Part shown: piece after piece, positions 32,575 through 43,767 of the stretch
Position numbering within the stretch: the stretch's first letter is position 1
Layout of the letters: the number at the start of each line of letters is the position of its first letter
Origin: Clavulina sp. PMI_390
Lineage: Eukaryota > Basidiomycota > Agaricomycetes > Cantharellales > Hydnaceae
NCBI GenBank assembly: GCA_015039315.1
Contig: WIDE01000125.1
Span: 24,190-88,189 of the forward strand
DNA: 64,000 bases
Reading direction: 5' to 3'
Notes under the pieces: model-generated
What the model saw: only the letters and a program-made list of their open reading frames with translations
Told to the model about the DNA's origin: nothing
The model's database searches: none
Program-made: the position numbers and the translations under genes

Positions 32575-34963
32575 ATGCAAGGTATCGATCGGTCGCAGCT
32601 TGAGCGAGAGCGTCTGGAGCGACAACAGCAAAGGGCCCAAGGGCGACTCACTCCTAATTCTATCCCTAATGGATCTGGGAACAATTCTCGTGTTAGTTCC
32701 CCGAGGATGAGGTGCGCGTGTTCGTTCGGGTCTATCCCTTCAGCTGACGTTGACTTGCATGTTGCGTTGTGCTGTACTCTTTCGATACTCTGTGTCGCCA
32801 ATCACACCTTCTATTACTCAGGCAAGATATGTTGCTGGGCTCTCAGAATGTCTCTGCTGTACCTTCTATTCACGTCTCCGATGGGGAGGACGATGACAGT
32901 GAGGAAGAGGATGGTGACGAAGCCATGGATCAAGACACAACAGAACCTGGGCTTCAAGGAGATTCGCCAGCCAATGCTCCGGAGGTCTTCTGGGATCATT
33001 CTATTCGGCCAATCCGTGGAGAGGACATGGTTGGTTCTTCAACGTCGTTATCGTTACGACAGCTCGTCCCACTGAGCATACCAGCAGATCCTGTGCGTCT
33101 TTCTTCATTCAATCCTCCTTGTCTTGATAAAACCACCTCTTCCTGAGCATGCATCATCTCCATCCAGTAGACTTCCACCTCATCCTCGTCATCATCCAGC
33201 CTTCAACCCCGTTCACTTCCACTTACCCTCGCCATAATATCATCCCGGGTCGTCGAGACGCCCTATCTCATCCGATTCATCCCGCTCGACATTGTACCAG
33301 CTATCATCGTCTCTTCGCCCTATCGAGACCCAGAAGCAGATTCAGCGATCTCGTCTGAACAGGATTCGCCGTCAATGAGATTCCTGGGGAAATGGGTGTT
33401 GGTTCGTCCGGGCCTCGATGAGGTTGGGCATGGAGGGATGGGGGCTGGATACATGCTAGTGAGCATATCCTTCGCACTATTTTCTACATTTCCTGGAGCG
33501 CTGTTTCTAATGAATGATGGAACCTCGATTTCGCCTGGTTAGCTCTTTTATGGGACTGAGAGACTAAGAGTAGTGATCACGTCCACTGCCATAACGAGAA
33601 GGCACTGGGACGAAACTTCAAATGTTCGTTACATCTCCTATCAAATTGCGAATATCCCTTTGGATTCATTCTGAAGCTAAATAAACGGTCGCATAGGTTG
33701 TCTGGGTCCAAGACTTTGCTATCAAGAGCGCGATCAATTCCAACCCGTCTCCTCCTCTTGCCACACGTTTCACGACAACTCTTGCCAATCTCCTCACGCA
33801 TCAGCGCGTTCACTCGGCCCTGCAGTCCCTGTCCGCAGCATCACTGCTTCCACCGACTCTACCAACAACATCTATTACTGCTCTTCTGTCTCTATTCGAC
33901 TTTTCACGCGTCAAGGTCGCGCTCGTCGCAAGCATTCCGGGAAAATATGATGGCTGGCCTGCTGTGATGAGTGTAGGACACACGGGGCTGATGAGTACTG
34001 TGAACGACTTGGGGATGAAGGTTCCAAAAGGAAGTGAACTTTCGTTGGACTACCTGGTGGGTAACCCTATCTTATTAATCACCTATGGCAAGAGATATAT
34101 GCTCAATGAATCTCCTTTCATAACAACCAGACTTCTTCACTGGCGCCATACACTACCCAATGGCTACGCCAGTTTGAGATATCAGCTGAAGGTGGAGATG
34201 GCCATCAGAAATTCATGAAGTTGTCCTCAAAGGCTCGGGCGGCGCTCCCTGTATCCGGAAAGTTTGGGGTCGTATATCCAACCCAGAAGAGCATCGAGTC
34301 TATGGGTCCTCGTCTGGTATGTACGTTTGATTCGCTAACTCCCAACCGCAAAATGGCGCGAACCCGCCTTCTTTGATAGGGACAAGTGGTTCATGATGTC
34401 TTGAAGAGTGGTGGCAGGCTCTGGGATATCTCAACGTTCCCACGTAGGGCGATGCGCAATGCCTTGCCCAGGCCGGGCCTCTCCTCCAAGGTGATTGGGA
34501 CCAAGGTGAGCGGAACGATGGGTTTCAGTGATCGCTACTAAAGGGATGTAATTGATTCATTTGTCACTTCGTCGTTTGCTGGCCTCCATAGATGCTTGTC
34601 GCGACAATATCAAATCCCTCTGATCCTACACCAGAGTCTATGGCTGAGCACGTCAGAGGTTGGTTATACATGGGTTCGCATGACTGTGCACAACATGCAT
34701 GGGGCGAGTGGCTGTCTATATCTACATGGTTCACTCCTTCTCTCAAGGTTGGCCCTTCATCCTCCTTGCATACTATCTGAGTGCTGTGCTGACCGGATCC
34801 TTCATTTGATTGTTCTCTCCTCATCCGATAGGTTGCCAACTATGAGCTGGGAGTAGTTATCCCGTTTTCTGGTGCAGAACAGAGAGACACTGTGCTAGAG
34901 AGCGTGCCCTTCCAGACTCCCGCTCCTCGATATGTAGCAGAGGACCAACCATGGTCGCCATAA
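32575..34963 (+). CDS. TDP1-fold paralogue lacking catalytic residues (578 aa pseudoenzyme)
   Basis: Nine exons with GT-AG introns keep frame throughout: 32575-32711, 32822-33092, 33171-33458, 33543-33623, 33697-34056, 34131-34316, 34380-34505, 34592-34747, 34832-34963. The TDP1 framework is clear: 'LAIISSRVVETPYL', 'LFYGTERLRVVITSTAI', 'VVWVQDFAIKS', 'FDFSRVKVALVASIPGKY', 'VGHTGLM', 'ANYELGVVIPF' and C-terminal 'PRYVAEDQPW'. Motif 1 HSK of the active enzyme (10021-12753) is replaced by about GAG ('GGMGAGYML'). Motif 2 'MHTK' is 'IGTK', and 'SHNFTPSAWG' is 'SHDCAQHAWG' (Asn to Asp). The N-terminus is acidic (DDDSEEEDGDEAMDQD). It may act as a DNA- or protein-binding scaffold; that is inference. 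Confidence 0.85.
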
Positions 34964-35541
34964 CATTTGTCCAGTAATTTGTCGCTCGGACGGTCCAGAC
35001 CAATATACCAATTGTTCATTCTCATGGGCTCCATCCTCACAATGTGTATAACGTCGGCTGAGCTGATCTCAGCCGTGTCTCACTTTGTTGATGCATGTTA
35101 GCAATGGCAGCGAGATTCGTATTCAACGCAATAGGAAGCGTCAAACCTAATATGACCACCAAGTACTAGGTCACTCTACAATCGATTCTCAATGGTTTTT
35201 GCAGATAGTCTCATGCCCTCCCTATCTTATTACGCCTCCCGTCAGCTTTTTTGGGAACAGGGAGCACCCTTGGTCCGAGTCACACCTCCGCGTTCACCGA
35301 TGAAACGAGCCGCGGTCTTCTTGGGTCCTGTCTCTTGGGCTAACTCTACTACTGTATTCTTAAGCCTGATGCGGAGTGTGTCACTGAGTTTCAGAACTCA
35401 AACTGTGAGTCCGCATATCGCGCTATATAGAACGGCACTCCACAATTCCCTTAAGCACCACAAACGTATTGTCGACCTTCACCCTTCTTGAAACTCTGCG
35501 CCACGCTATATCTTCAGGGCTCACTCGTCTCTCATCTCCTT
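34964..35541. other. Intergenic between TDP1-like gene and F-box-like gene
   Basis: 580 bp; an open frame at 35192-35491 has no recognisable domain and I do not support it as a gene. Confidence 0.4.
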
Positions 35542-36913
35542 ATGCCTAGCCAAACCCCCCTCACCTCCATACCTAATGCTGCAGGTGCCTTGATCGGCCC
35601 TAAACGGTCTCCAGCACTCCCCGGCGAACTTCTGCTGATGATTTTTAGCTACTTGAGATCGAATAAACCTCAAAAAATGCTCACCAATCGCGCAAGACTA
35701 ATGGGGGTATCACGATATTGCCGCCAGCTGGTGGACCAGGAGCTTGCATGGTGGGAAACCATCGCGATCAATCCGTGGATGGGGGGCCAAGAAATGATCG
35801 AATTCTACATTAAAAAGGCGAAAAATTGCGATGTCAAGCTCTTTCTTTGGAGCAACCACTCTCCCTCGGCTACTGTCAAAAGATCTTTTACGGGATTCTG
35901 GGATATGATCTCTACGGCTGGTCTTCTCGAGCGAGTCATCTCTCTGAGTATCCAGGCACACCCCAGAGAGTTCATGACCTTCCTGCCGCTCCCCAGCCCC
36001 CTTTCAAACCTGAAGAAACTCAGAATTAGAAACAGTGATCTTCATTCCAACCCGGCTTCCCAATGGGACTCGAGCACACTCCACATGCTAGGTTCGAAGC
36101 ATTCTCTGCTTCAAGAGCATCTACCAAACCTACAACACGCGTGGATCGAAGGGCTAAATCCCAATGTCCTTGGCGCCGGACACTCTCAATTCCCGCATCT
36201 GACTTCGCTCCATTATGTGGGAGGGGAGGCCGAATGCCCCAAGGGGGCCTGGCTTACCCCCACTATTCACACTCAGTTCCACGAGACTTATCTTTGACAG
36301 TCAGCGTATTACAGCTCTGACAGTCGACTGCGGAATCGATTCTTTCTTCCAGTCGAACCCAGCTCAAGTCATCCACCTTCCCGCCCTTGTGACACTCGAA
36401 TCGCTCAGCTCTCGGTGGTCTCAAGTGCTGCGTACTCCCGCTCTTCAAAAGCTGGTCTGCTACGACAGCAGGTTCCAGTCCAACGCGTTGATGAGTAGTT
36501 GGGATCATCTCGAAAAACTATCGATTTTTGTCCCGAGCAACGCTCACTCAGATTGGGCGGTACAGAGTCAAGATGGGCTCACTTCAGACGGTATTCCTAA
36601 TATCAGGTATCTTGTTATTGACGCCCCCAATAGATTTCTCGAGTTTTTCTTGCAGCTCCAACAGAATCCCTTCAGGCTGCCAAAGATGAAACAACTTCGG
36701 CTCCTTGGCGTCAAAAAGCTGGACAATAGTATCCTTTTATGTCTTAGCGCCATACTACAAAATCCACAACGCCGCCACCTCAAAGTAATTATTCCCAAGT
36801 CGGTGATACCACGACAACTGCAGAACCACTTCAAAAGCAGGAGTAAAATTGCGGTTGAGGAGCGACCTTTGGGAGATGATGAATATGACTGGGTATTAAC
36901 GTCTCGCCTGTAA
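35542..36913 (+). CDS. F-box-like / leucine-rich protein (about 427 aa)
   Basis: N-terminal F-box-like segment 'PALPGELLLMIFSYLRSN' then 'MGVSRYCRQLVDQELAWWETIAINPW', followed by Leu-rich repeats. The reading frame changes near 36.2-36.3 kb. An intron from GTGGG at 36217 to CAG at 36304 (88 nt) joins 'FPHLTSLHY' to 'RITALTVDCG' and restores one frame, so the gene need not be broken; a frameshift cannot be excluded. Another in-frame ATG lies at 35488; I prefer 35542 because the stretch between them has no F-box similarity. It is convergent with the next F-box-like gene. Confidence 0.65.
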
Positions 36914-37131
36914 AGCTACTTATGGAAATGACCAATCTACCAGTATAAGCTGTTTCACTCGATAAATTGAACAAATGGACGGATGATGTCGATAGATGCT
37001 CAATCAACGAATCGATTTCTGACACCGCCTATGCCCGCATCTTGCGCGTCCTCCGATCCTGACGAACTAGCACAATCTTTATGACCCATTTTCGCCGTGG
37101 GTACTGAGGCTCCCCGTCTAAAATGATCACT

Positions 37132-38433
37132 CTACAAGTCAGGCGGGACTATGGAATAATATTCCCGAATGCGCTGCAAAGGTAGCTGGTTCGTTGCATC
37201 TTGGATATCCGACCTGCAAAGTGTACCCGTATAGTATTCGACGAACAAGTTAGCTCGTTGCAACATGATCATAGCCGGTTTTTTCGCATCTTCGGGGGAG
37301 AAGGGGAGGAGTGGGGGAGAGAAGTCCGGAAGATAGCGAATATCGGGCCAGAATCGGAGTATCTTCAAAGCTGGGAAGCGATCTCCTTGATTGGAGGCCA
37401 GAGTTAGATGATCAAAAACATCTGCAGGTTCACCAGGTATCCAACCACGAATTTCGAAGACCTGGAGCACCGGGTACGATTGGCTCCAAAGAGGTACTCG
37501 GTCCCAGGAGTACCAGCGTCCATGGAGGACAAGATGGGCCAGTAGCGGATATGAAACGGCTCCCAGCTTCATAATCGCCTCGTAGCTACACTCGAGTCGG
37601 ACGATTCGAGGCGCGTGTACTAGGGACAGCAGCTCAGGACCGTCGACGCGGAGTGACTGCAATAATGGGAGCGTGGCAGGTTTAGAACTAGTACCAGTAG
37701 CGGGTAAGGCAGCTCCTATGAGCTCGAGTTCAGCCAGAGATAGACATCTTGAGAGAGCGAGGAGTAGAGGAGGGTACATCCAAGCTCTCCATATATCTTG
37801 ATCAAGCTTTAGGAACGTTAGATGTTCGAGTGGGAATGACACGAACATGAGGGGTTGAAAATTCCTGCAGACAAACTGGCGTGTCTGGGGAGCCTCGACG
37901 GGCTTTAATTCGGCATTCTCACTACAATCTTGCATGAAGAATCCAACGTGAAGGAGTTGGCATCGCTGAAGGGGACCACGGAGTGGAAATAGGGAAGCAG
38001 CACACTGGTCCACGTCCAAGAAACGGATGGTTCGGCAGCGAGGTAGGTGTTTTTCCACAAAGGACGACCACACCCATACTGGTCCTTTGGACGGCTCATG
38101 TGCCCTGGAGGCAAGAGCATGCACTGTTACGTCCAACGAAGTTTGGCAGCTACGGTTCAGTTGCGCAGACACTCGTTGTATGTGCCAGATGGTGCCCCAG
38201 GGTCGGTCATATTTGGGTTTCTGTCGGCCGAGGACGATGTGAGCCCATAGGCAAGGAGTATTCAATGCGATCTTCCGCCATAGTGACGAAACAGAGGTGA
38301 GGGTGAGAAGGTATTCAAGTAGAGCTGCGCTTGTTCGATCGTTTTCCCAGTAATTCGGTCCAAATAAATCAAGGCCAGCGAGGAATATTTCGCCAGATAT
38401 CTCGAATGGCGTGAAAGATGCAAAGTCTTTCAT
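37132..38433 (-). CDS. F-box-like protein, single exon (433 aa)
   Basis: The N-terminus 'FTPFEISGEIFLAGLDLFG' followed by 'LTSVSSLWRKIALNTPCLWAHIVLG' is a standard F-box-like arrangement of agaricomycete proteins. The rest is Leu-rich ('PLEHLTFLKLDQD', 'LALSRCLSLAELELIGA', 'TLPLLQSLRVDGPELL'). The frame is uninterrupted. It faces the gene at 35542 tail to tail, with about 220 bp between. It is likely a substrate-recognition subunit of an SCF ubiquitin ligase; no partner is visible. Confidence 0.75.
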   Translation of the reverse strand: MKDFASFTPFEISGEIFLAGLDLFGPNYWENDRTSAALLEYLLTLTSVSSLWRKIALNTPCLWAHIVLGRQKPKYDRPWGTIWHIQRVSAQLNRSCQTSLDVTVHALASRAHEPSKGPVWVWSSFVEKHLPRCRTIRFLDVDQCAASLFPLRGPLQRCQLLHVGFFMQDCSENAELKPVEAPQTRQFVCRNFQPLMFVSFPLEHLTFLKLDQDIWRAWMYPPLLLALSRCLSLAELELIGAALPATGTSSKPATLPLLQSLRVDGPELLSLVHAPRIVRLECSYEAIMKLGAVSYPLLAHLVLHGRWYSWDRVPLWSQSYPVLQVFEIRGWIPGEPADVFDHLTLASNQGDRFPALKILRFWPDIRYLPDFSPPLLPFSPEDAKKPAMIMLQRANLFVEYYTGTLCRSDIQDATNQLPLQRIREYYSIVPPDL

Positions 38434-39393
38434 CTTGCTCTTTCACCACGTAGGGTGTTTGGCGATTGTGGTATGGGGACGGCAATGCTTTCGCGCGGAG
38501 TGAAGGCTATGATAGGATGTGTTGGTGGGAGGAGAACGAATATGGTTGGAACGGCGAGGGCCTGGAGTCCAACGCATCGCCAATGGTGATTTGGAAGAAG
38601 GGAAGGTCAGCGAGGACGCTTCCCAGACGCTTCATGTGTAGTAGGATAACAGTTATATTTCACCCATAACTAACTTTCGCACTATGCGTAAAATCAGCTC
38701 AGTAATATCCTTGTCCTTTCCTGCTCTCGGTTTCCTGATATGGATGGAGTCAGTTAAGCGTTTTATCAACGGCAAGACAACAGTTTGAGTTGCCACTTAC
38801 AAGTAAATTACGGCACCGACAACGCAATAGAATGGGCTAGGAGGATATCTTATATCTTCGAATATTCAGAAGACCGTTGGAAGTTTCTCTAACAATTTTT
38901 ATGCCTCCCAAGGTAGTCCAGAAGAGCAATGAGCTAATCTTTCTACGGTTCCCACGCCTCACACAGATGTCTGAGTCTGCGAGACAACCTTACATAGATA
39001 CAGTCCAGAAAAAGTTGTCTTTTGATATCTATAGTATGCGATCAATCAATATCCAAATATACAAAAGATAAAATTTGATCTGTGAGGGTCTAAAATTTCG
39101 CTAGAGGGAATTGTAATCTGACAGGTTGGGATCTTCCCAAGCTCTCGACTGACACTGACTATTAGGAGCCTTCATCATATCCGGTGGTACTTGGATACAA
39201 TCTTGGAGGGAGGAGATATATACCTCAACTAGATAATCATAGGTACCCTCCATGGAGTAGGACCAGATGGAGAGCTGAGGCCCATGTATTGAAGACTAGT
39301 GCTTCATAGCATCAGTGAAACAAAGACTCAGATGCCATACTATTAGTGAGGTAAGGATACTACGGAATGTACTGGAAAGGTGGGTCTGCTTGT
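38434..39393. other. Intergenic, no gene seen
   Basis: About 960 bp, AT-richer than its neighbours, with no domain-bearing frame. It includes the 5' flank of the F-box-like gene and the 3' flank of the zinc-finger gene. Confidence 0.4.
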
Positions 39394-40403
39394 TCACCAC
39401 GGTACCGGGGAGAACGTTGAATGAGGCTTTGGGAAAGAGCTGAGACCGATGTACGACGCTTGTGTCCCAAATGTGTAGAATGGCGATAGTGAAAACTCCG
39501 CAGGGACTTCGACAGCTCCTGCATGGAATTGAGTATTGCTGTCAGAGCAAGGTGGACTGAGAAACAAGTCTGGGCTCAAGTAGGCTGGATTCGAGAAATA
39601 AGAGAAGGGTAGCGCTCTTTCGCACATATCCAGGGCGACGGGTGCTGGTAAAAACTGGCTTGCCTTACTGGTTGGTAAGGGATAGAATGGGCTCGATAGT
39701 TCGGACTGCGGCACTGAAGAGGCGGTTAGAGATGAAGAGAAGTTGCACGTCTTCGATGCACCATTCGACGGCGAGCTCAAAGACGGAGATAGCACAGGTG
39801 AGAGAGCACAGGTGATACTGGGGGGAACGACCAGCGGCTCGGGGTCCATATGAGGGTGGTACTTGCAGGCATGAGTCATAATGTTGACAATGGATCGAGC
39901 ACTACACAACTGAAATCAGCATCATCCCAGGATTGAAAAGGTGAAGCATGTACCCTTTGTGATAGCACGTGGGATTCTCTCCTAGGGACAACTTGCACCG
40001 AAAAAGTTGATCTTGATGGCTTGAAGTCTCGTGATGATTAGCTTCCGGACGAGAATAGAATGACTCTGGACAGAAGTGACATGATCTTGTCCGTAGCCCA
40101 AGGCTGTATTTTCAACGGCGATATCTCAGTAAACCTTGTCAGATCAATAGAGCAGATGGAGGAGTACTGGTGTCGACGCTCGTGGTCATCGAGAAAGGTT
40201 TTCTGGGAATATCGTTTAGTACAACCCATGTAGCCACAAGGGAATAATCTTCAGCATAGTCGAATCGTGTCAGCACCACTGACAGTAACTACAATGGTGT
40301 CAACTCACTTGATGCCCCTGTTCGTGTGGCGTATTAGCGGATAATTCCTGGAGAAGCGCTTAGGAGGCTCGCAGCAGTCGCAGAAGAAATCACATTGGGG
40401 CAT
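39394..40403 (-). CDS. Small C2H2-type zinc-finger protein (277 aa), putative transcription factor
   Basis: Four exons keep frame: 40403-40309, 40248-40168, 40103-39954, 39901-39394. Finger 1 (CDCCEPPKRFSRNYPLIRH) is irregular with no clear second His before the linker. Finger 2 is regular: C-x4-C-x12-H-x3-H in 'PCGYMGCTKRYSQKTFLDDH-ERRH'. Finger 3 (CHFCPESFYSRPEANHH) has C-x2-C and a short loop. The second half is Ser/Pro-rich with no fold, as in activation domains. The finger array at the N-terminus fits a DNA-binding regulator. It is the nearest regulator-type gene to the GH43/GH71 cluster, about 2 kb away; a regulatory link is speculation. Confidence 0.72.
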
Positions 40404-41087
40404 GGTGTTGAATGTATGTTGGCAGGTACTTAGAGGAAAGAGGCAGAGGGCAACAAAACGTCGAGGGGGCGAGGTTTGTAGCCCTATCAATGACGCCCAT
40501 TATTATAGTCAATGCTCGTGGCAGCGCAAACGGTAGGGGTGAGCACGGGTGTCGGGATGAATACGGGAAGTAAGCACCGAAGTGGGCAGCAAGCCGTAAC
40601 ATGAGACAGGAGTGGTTATGGCCGACAAATAGTAGCTTGGGGTACGGAAGGTCGATTTTATGAGGCCACAGCTTTGAATAAATTGAGGCTGGCCGTGGCG
40701 TTCTCTAGTGCCGTTGACCTCGAGGTGGCCGAAGTAATCGAGGACCGTTTGTTGACATGTGTGGTTCTCGCTCCCACCTCGGCCACAGCACCAACCACCC
40801 AATATTCACACTGCATACTAGCCTCGACAGGTCATCGAATATATTCCACGGCTCAGATCCATGATGTCCCCTAAATTTTAATAACATTTTTCCAGGCTCC
40901 AAGCATGCAATAGTCCAATACACTCGACGGTCACTTGCAGCGATCGCGGTTTGCTTCTTTCCTTGGAGCTAATTTGTATGATAGGGCTACCTCCAGATAG
41001 CAACTATGAACGGGACAGACATTTTCAAATCTAGACCGCGTCTTCTATGTGAAGGATGCTGGGCCCTTGTTGTTACTTGATTTTTTG

Positions 41088-41216
41088 AGTCGCCTTGGGT
41101 GGCTCGGCGGCCACCAAGACTTCTGGCCTCTCCTCGAATGCAATGCATCAGGCGCCTTGATTAGCTCCCCAGCCCTCAAAAATACCGCACAAGTCGCTTC
41201 CGATAGCGTGCCTCGT
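41088..41216 (-). pseudogene. Fragment of transaldolase 3' end
   Basis: 'cggcggccaccaaagcttc' near 44070 of the intact gene recurs as 'cggcggccaccaagacttc' near 41109. 'cgatagcgtgcctcgtc' near 44170 recurs near 41200. The piece between is reduced and out of frame. Only the C-terminal coding part is represented. It is followed after 170 bp by a GH43 fragment, which repeats the gene order transaldolase then GH43 seen at 44-47.6 kb. Confidence 0.65.
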
Positions 41217-41387
41217 CTCAGGATGCCTTACTACACGAAGCGTGCATACTTTTGAGGGTCTGGGATAATGCTGGTAAGGATACACTTGTGCTGTAGCCAT
41301 TGCTCGTTATCAACTTCGACACCCGTAATACCATGAGTCCCACCTATAATGCAATGAAATCTCGACCTCCACAGTTGATATCAACAG

Positions 41388-41472
41388 GTCTACGACTCCG
41401 GCGAACAGTCCGTATACGAAGATACGGATGAATTTATCTTCCTTCACCATTATTACACCGGCACCAGTTCGT
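41388..41472 (+). pseudogene. Single-exon fragment of a GH43 gene
   Basis: Translates as 'SGEQSVYEDTDEFIFLHHYYTGTSS', matching the penultimate exon of the intact GH43 genes ('GPGGQSVYQDSDAVVLVYHYYTSTSS' at 47372). It keeps an acceptor-like AG before and a donor-like 'gtaagt' after it. No other GH43 exon is found around it, so it cannot make an enzyme. Confidence 0.75.
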
Positions 41473-42223
41473 AAGTGCCTTTTAGAGCTCTCCTCCAGTT
41501 CACATTCGTCACCTCATTATTTATATTGTGTCATATATCGGACTGCCCGCATTCGCTAGCTGGACGTTGATTCACCATACGCACCATTGGGAATATGTTT
41601 TCCACCGCCGTAGGAACAAAAATATACTCGCCCTTGGGCCAACAACGATCACTTGGTGGGTGGCTCATGGCATCGGGAGGGATCCGGCTGAGTACAATTT
41701 ATGATTCAATCGCCTTCAGTAATGACTAACTGCTTCGGGCCTGACTATGTTCAGAGAAGCCTCAATGGGGTGATCAGAAGCCACCGGAGCTCAGTGCATT
41801 CAATTTATATTTCGGCACCTGAACCGAAGCCACCCCTGCGAAGTAGAGCAATCAGCAGGGTTATTTCTGTGCTTGGGTTTGACAACAACCTAAGGAGAAA
41901 CGGCACGCATTAATACACGTGACGACACCAATTGCTTTGCTACTTAACCCTCGTTATTGCGCGAGTAATTTGCCCGCAGCTCCAAACGACTAATAAACCA
42001 GGGCTCAATCAACAACATATCCAGTGCCTTATTGCAATGATCCTTCTGACTGCGGATCCCTTTTTCTTGCTCTCTGCTATCAGTTGGATTTGGTCACAGT
42101 GCATCTCGATCGCTGCGCATTTCGGAGTCCCTCGCCTTGATCATTTATGATACATTAGACTTCTCTCGGCTACATTATCCGTCTTACAGGACGTGGATTT
42201 ATCTCTCGATATGCTCATGCGAC

Positions 42224-42230
42224 TATAAGT
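42224..42230 (+). promoter_or_regulatory. TATA-like box of GH43 gene A
   Basis: TATAAGT, 78 bp before the ATG at 42302; the other two GH43 genes have TATAA(G/A)T at 69-72 bp. Confidence 0.5.
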
Positions 42231-42301
42231 GCTGAGATGTTTGATTGCGGCTTACCTCCTCCAGGGGCTCAACACGTCTCCGCATTTCTGATTCTCCAAC
42301 A

Positions 42302-43767
42302 ATGGCCATCCTCAAATCAATTCTTGTACTTGCGGCGCTCGTCGGCTCAGTCTCTGCATACCCCTCTCCAAACCTTGTGACGGGTTATTACACGGCTGCG
42401 ACTGATCCTAGCAAGGCTTGCAGAGACAACAGTGGGACATATTACCTCTTCACGACTGGGTGGGTAGCATCAATCAATCTCAACGGAGCCTGGCTGACCC
42501 GGCATGGTATGATGTCCTATGTATAGCGTTGGCATTAGGATTCGAACGTCTACCAACCGAGTCGCCTGGACGGACGCTGGCGAGGTCTGGCCAAACGGAG
42601 CCTCTTGGACTGATGCGTACACTGGCACTTCGGACGGGAGCCTTTGGGCCCCAGATTGCACGTATGTATTTTGATAACCCCCCAGGCTATTCTCGAGGTG
42701 GATACTTTAGAGAGGAGTCGTATCGCTTGATTGACATTTTCGCGTTCACTAGTTATATTTCTTCAACAGGAACGTTCTGGGTGAGTTTGACTACTAGAAT
42801 TCGCTTCTCTCCTCCATTGAGGGAAGGTTGAATTTCCACGTTCGGCCAAATACAGCTTTACTATTCGGCATCTACAATCGGTTCGCAAACCTCGGCAATC
42901 TTCTTGGCAACGAGCACGAGCGGTGCTTCTGGTACTTGGACGAACCAAGGCTTGGTGACATCCACCACGAGCGCTAATAATTACAACGCGATTGATCCCG
43001 ACCTCGTCATTGACGGCAGCAACTGGTGGCTCGTCTTTGGCTCGTTCTGGAACGGTATTCAGCTGTGAGTTCGCCCATAGCTGTTTTAGGTCTCGTGGGA
43101 GCAAATAATCTGAGGTGATTCTGCCGCGATAGTGTCCCCCTTAATTCCAGCACAGGGAAGCTTAGTGGATCCTCGATTTACTCTCTTGCTAGCTGGAGCA
43201 ACGGAATCGAGGGTTCTGGAATTTTCAAGTACGGCTCTTACTACTATCTCTTCGCCAGGTGAGAGACTACAATATACACACAGAGAGGGAGTCTGTAATC
43301 ATCCGTTCTAACGTGCAATTCTTCGCTCTTGTTCCTAGCCGTGATAAGTGCTGCCTCGGCACTTCGAGCACGTACAACATTCGCGCCGTCCGTTCCACGA
43401 GCATTACTGGCCCGTACGTCGACGCGAATGGCGCGAGCTTTGCCAGCGGCGGTGGTTACCTTGTTCTAGAGACCCACGATTCGGTGAGCCCGCCGACTGA
43501 CGAGGAGCCTCCAGCTTGTTGTGTGTGATATTCTCTGCCTTGACTGACGCTTTGACGATTTCTGTAGATCTACGGTCCCGGTGGTCAGTCCGTCTATCAG
43601 GACAATGATGCTCCTATCCTCGTGTACATGTACTACACGGCTGCCGGCGCTACGTGGGTGTTCGTCAATTTTGGTATCGTGCCAAGCTCATCAGCTATTT
43701 TTGTCCTTCCAGGAACTTGGGGATCAACTTGCTCGACTTCAGCTCGGGCTGGCCAGTCGCTTACTGA
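42302..43767 (+). CDS. Secreted GH43 arabinanase-type glycoside hydrolase, gene A
   Basis: Predicted endo-1,5-alpha-L-arabinanase/arabinosidase type, acting outside the cell on pectin side chains. The signal peptide is MAILKSILVLAALVGSVSAY. Single five-blade propeller domain: 'ATDPSKACRD' (catalytic base Asp), 'AIDPDLVIDGSNWWLVFGSFW' (pKa-modulating Asp) and 'GIEGSGIFKYGSYYYLF' (general-acid Glu). In genes B and C the last motif is 'GIEAPGIFKYG', so A has two changes next to the Glu. A also has an extra intron (about 42663-42752) in 'WAPDCT|YISS' that B and C lack. It ends 'GINLLDFSSGWPVAY'. No binding module. Expression is likely from the TATA box at 42224. Confidence 0.85.

Larger units (their letters stand above)
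40404..42301. other. Decayed intergenic region with gene remnants
   Basis: 1.9 kb without an intact gene. Two pieces are identifiable: a transaldolase 3' fragment (41088-41216) and a GH43 exon fragment (41388-41472), listed separately. The rest shows weak similarity to GH43 upstream regions near 41750-41900. Confidence 0.5.

Noticed and set aside
35192..35491. 99-aa open frame
   Set aside because: No domain, no conserved neighbour, position in a promoter-like interval.
36215..36300. Frameshift making the F-box-like gene at 35542 a pseudogene
   Set aside because: An 88-nt GT...CAG intron (36217-36304) joins both frames sensibly, so a break is not needed.
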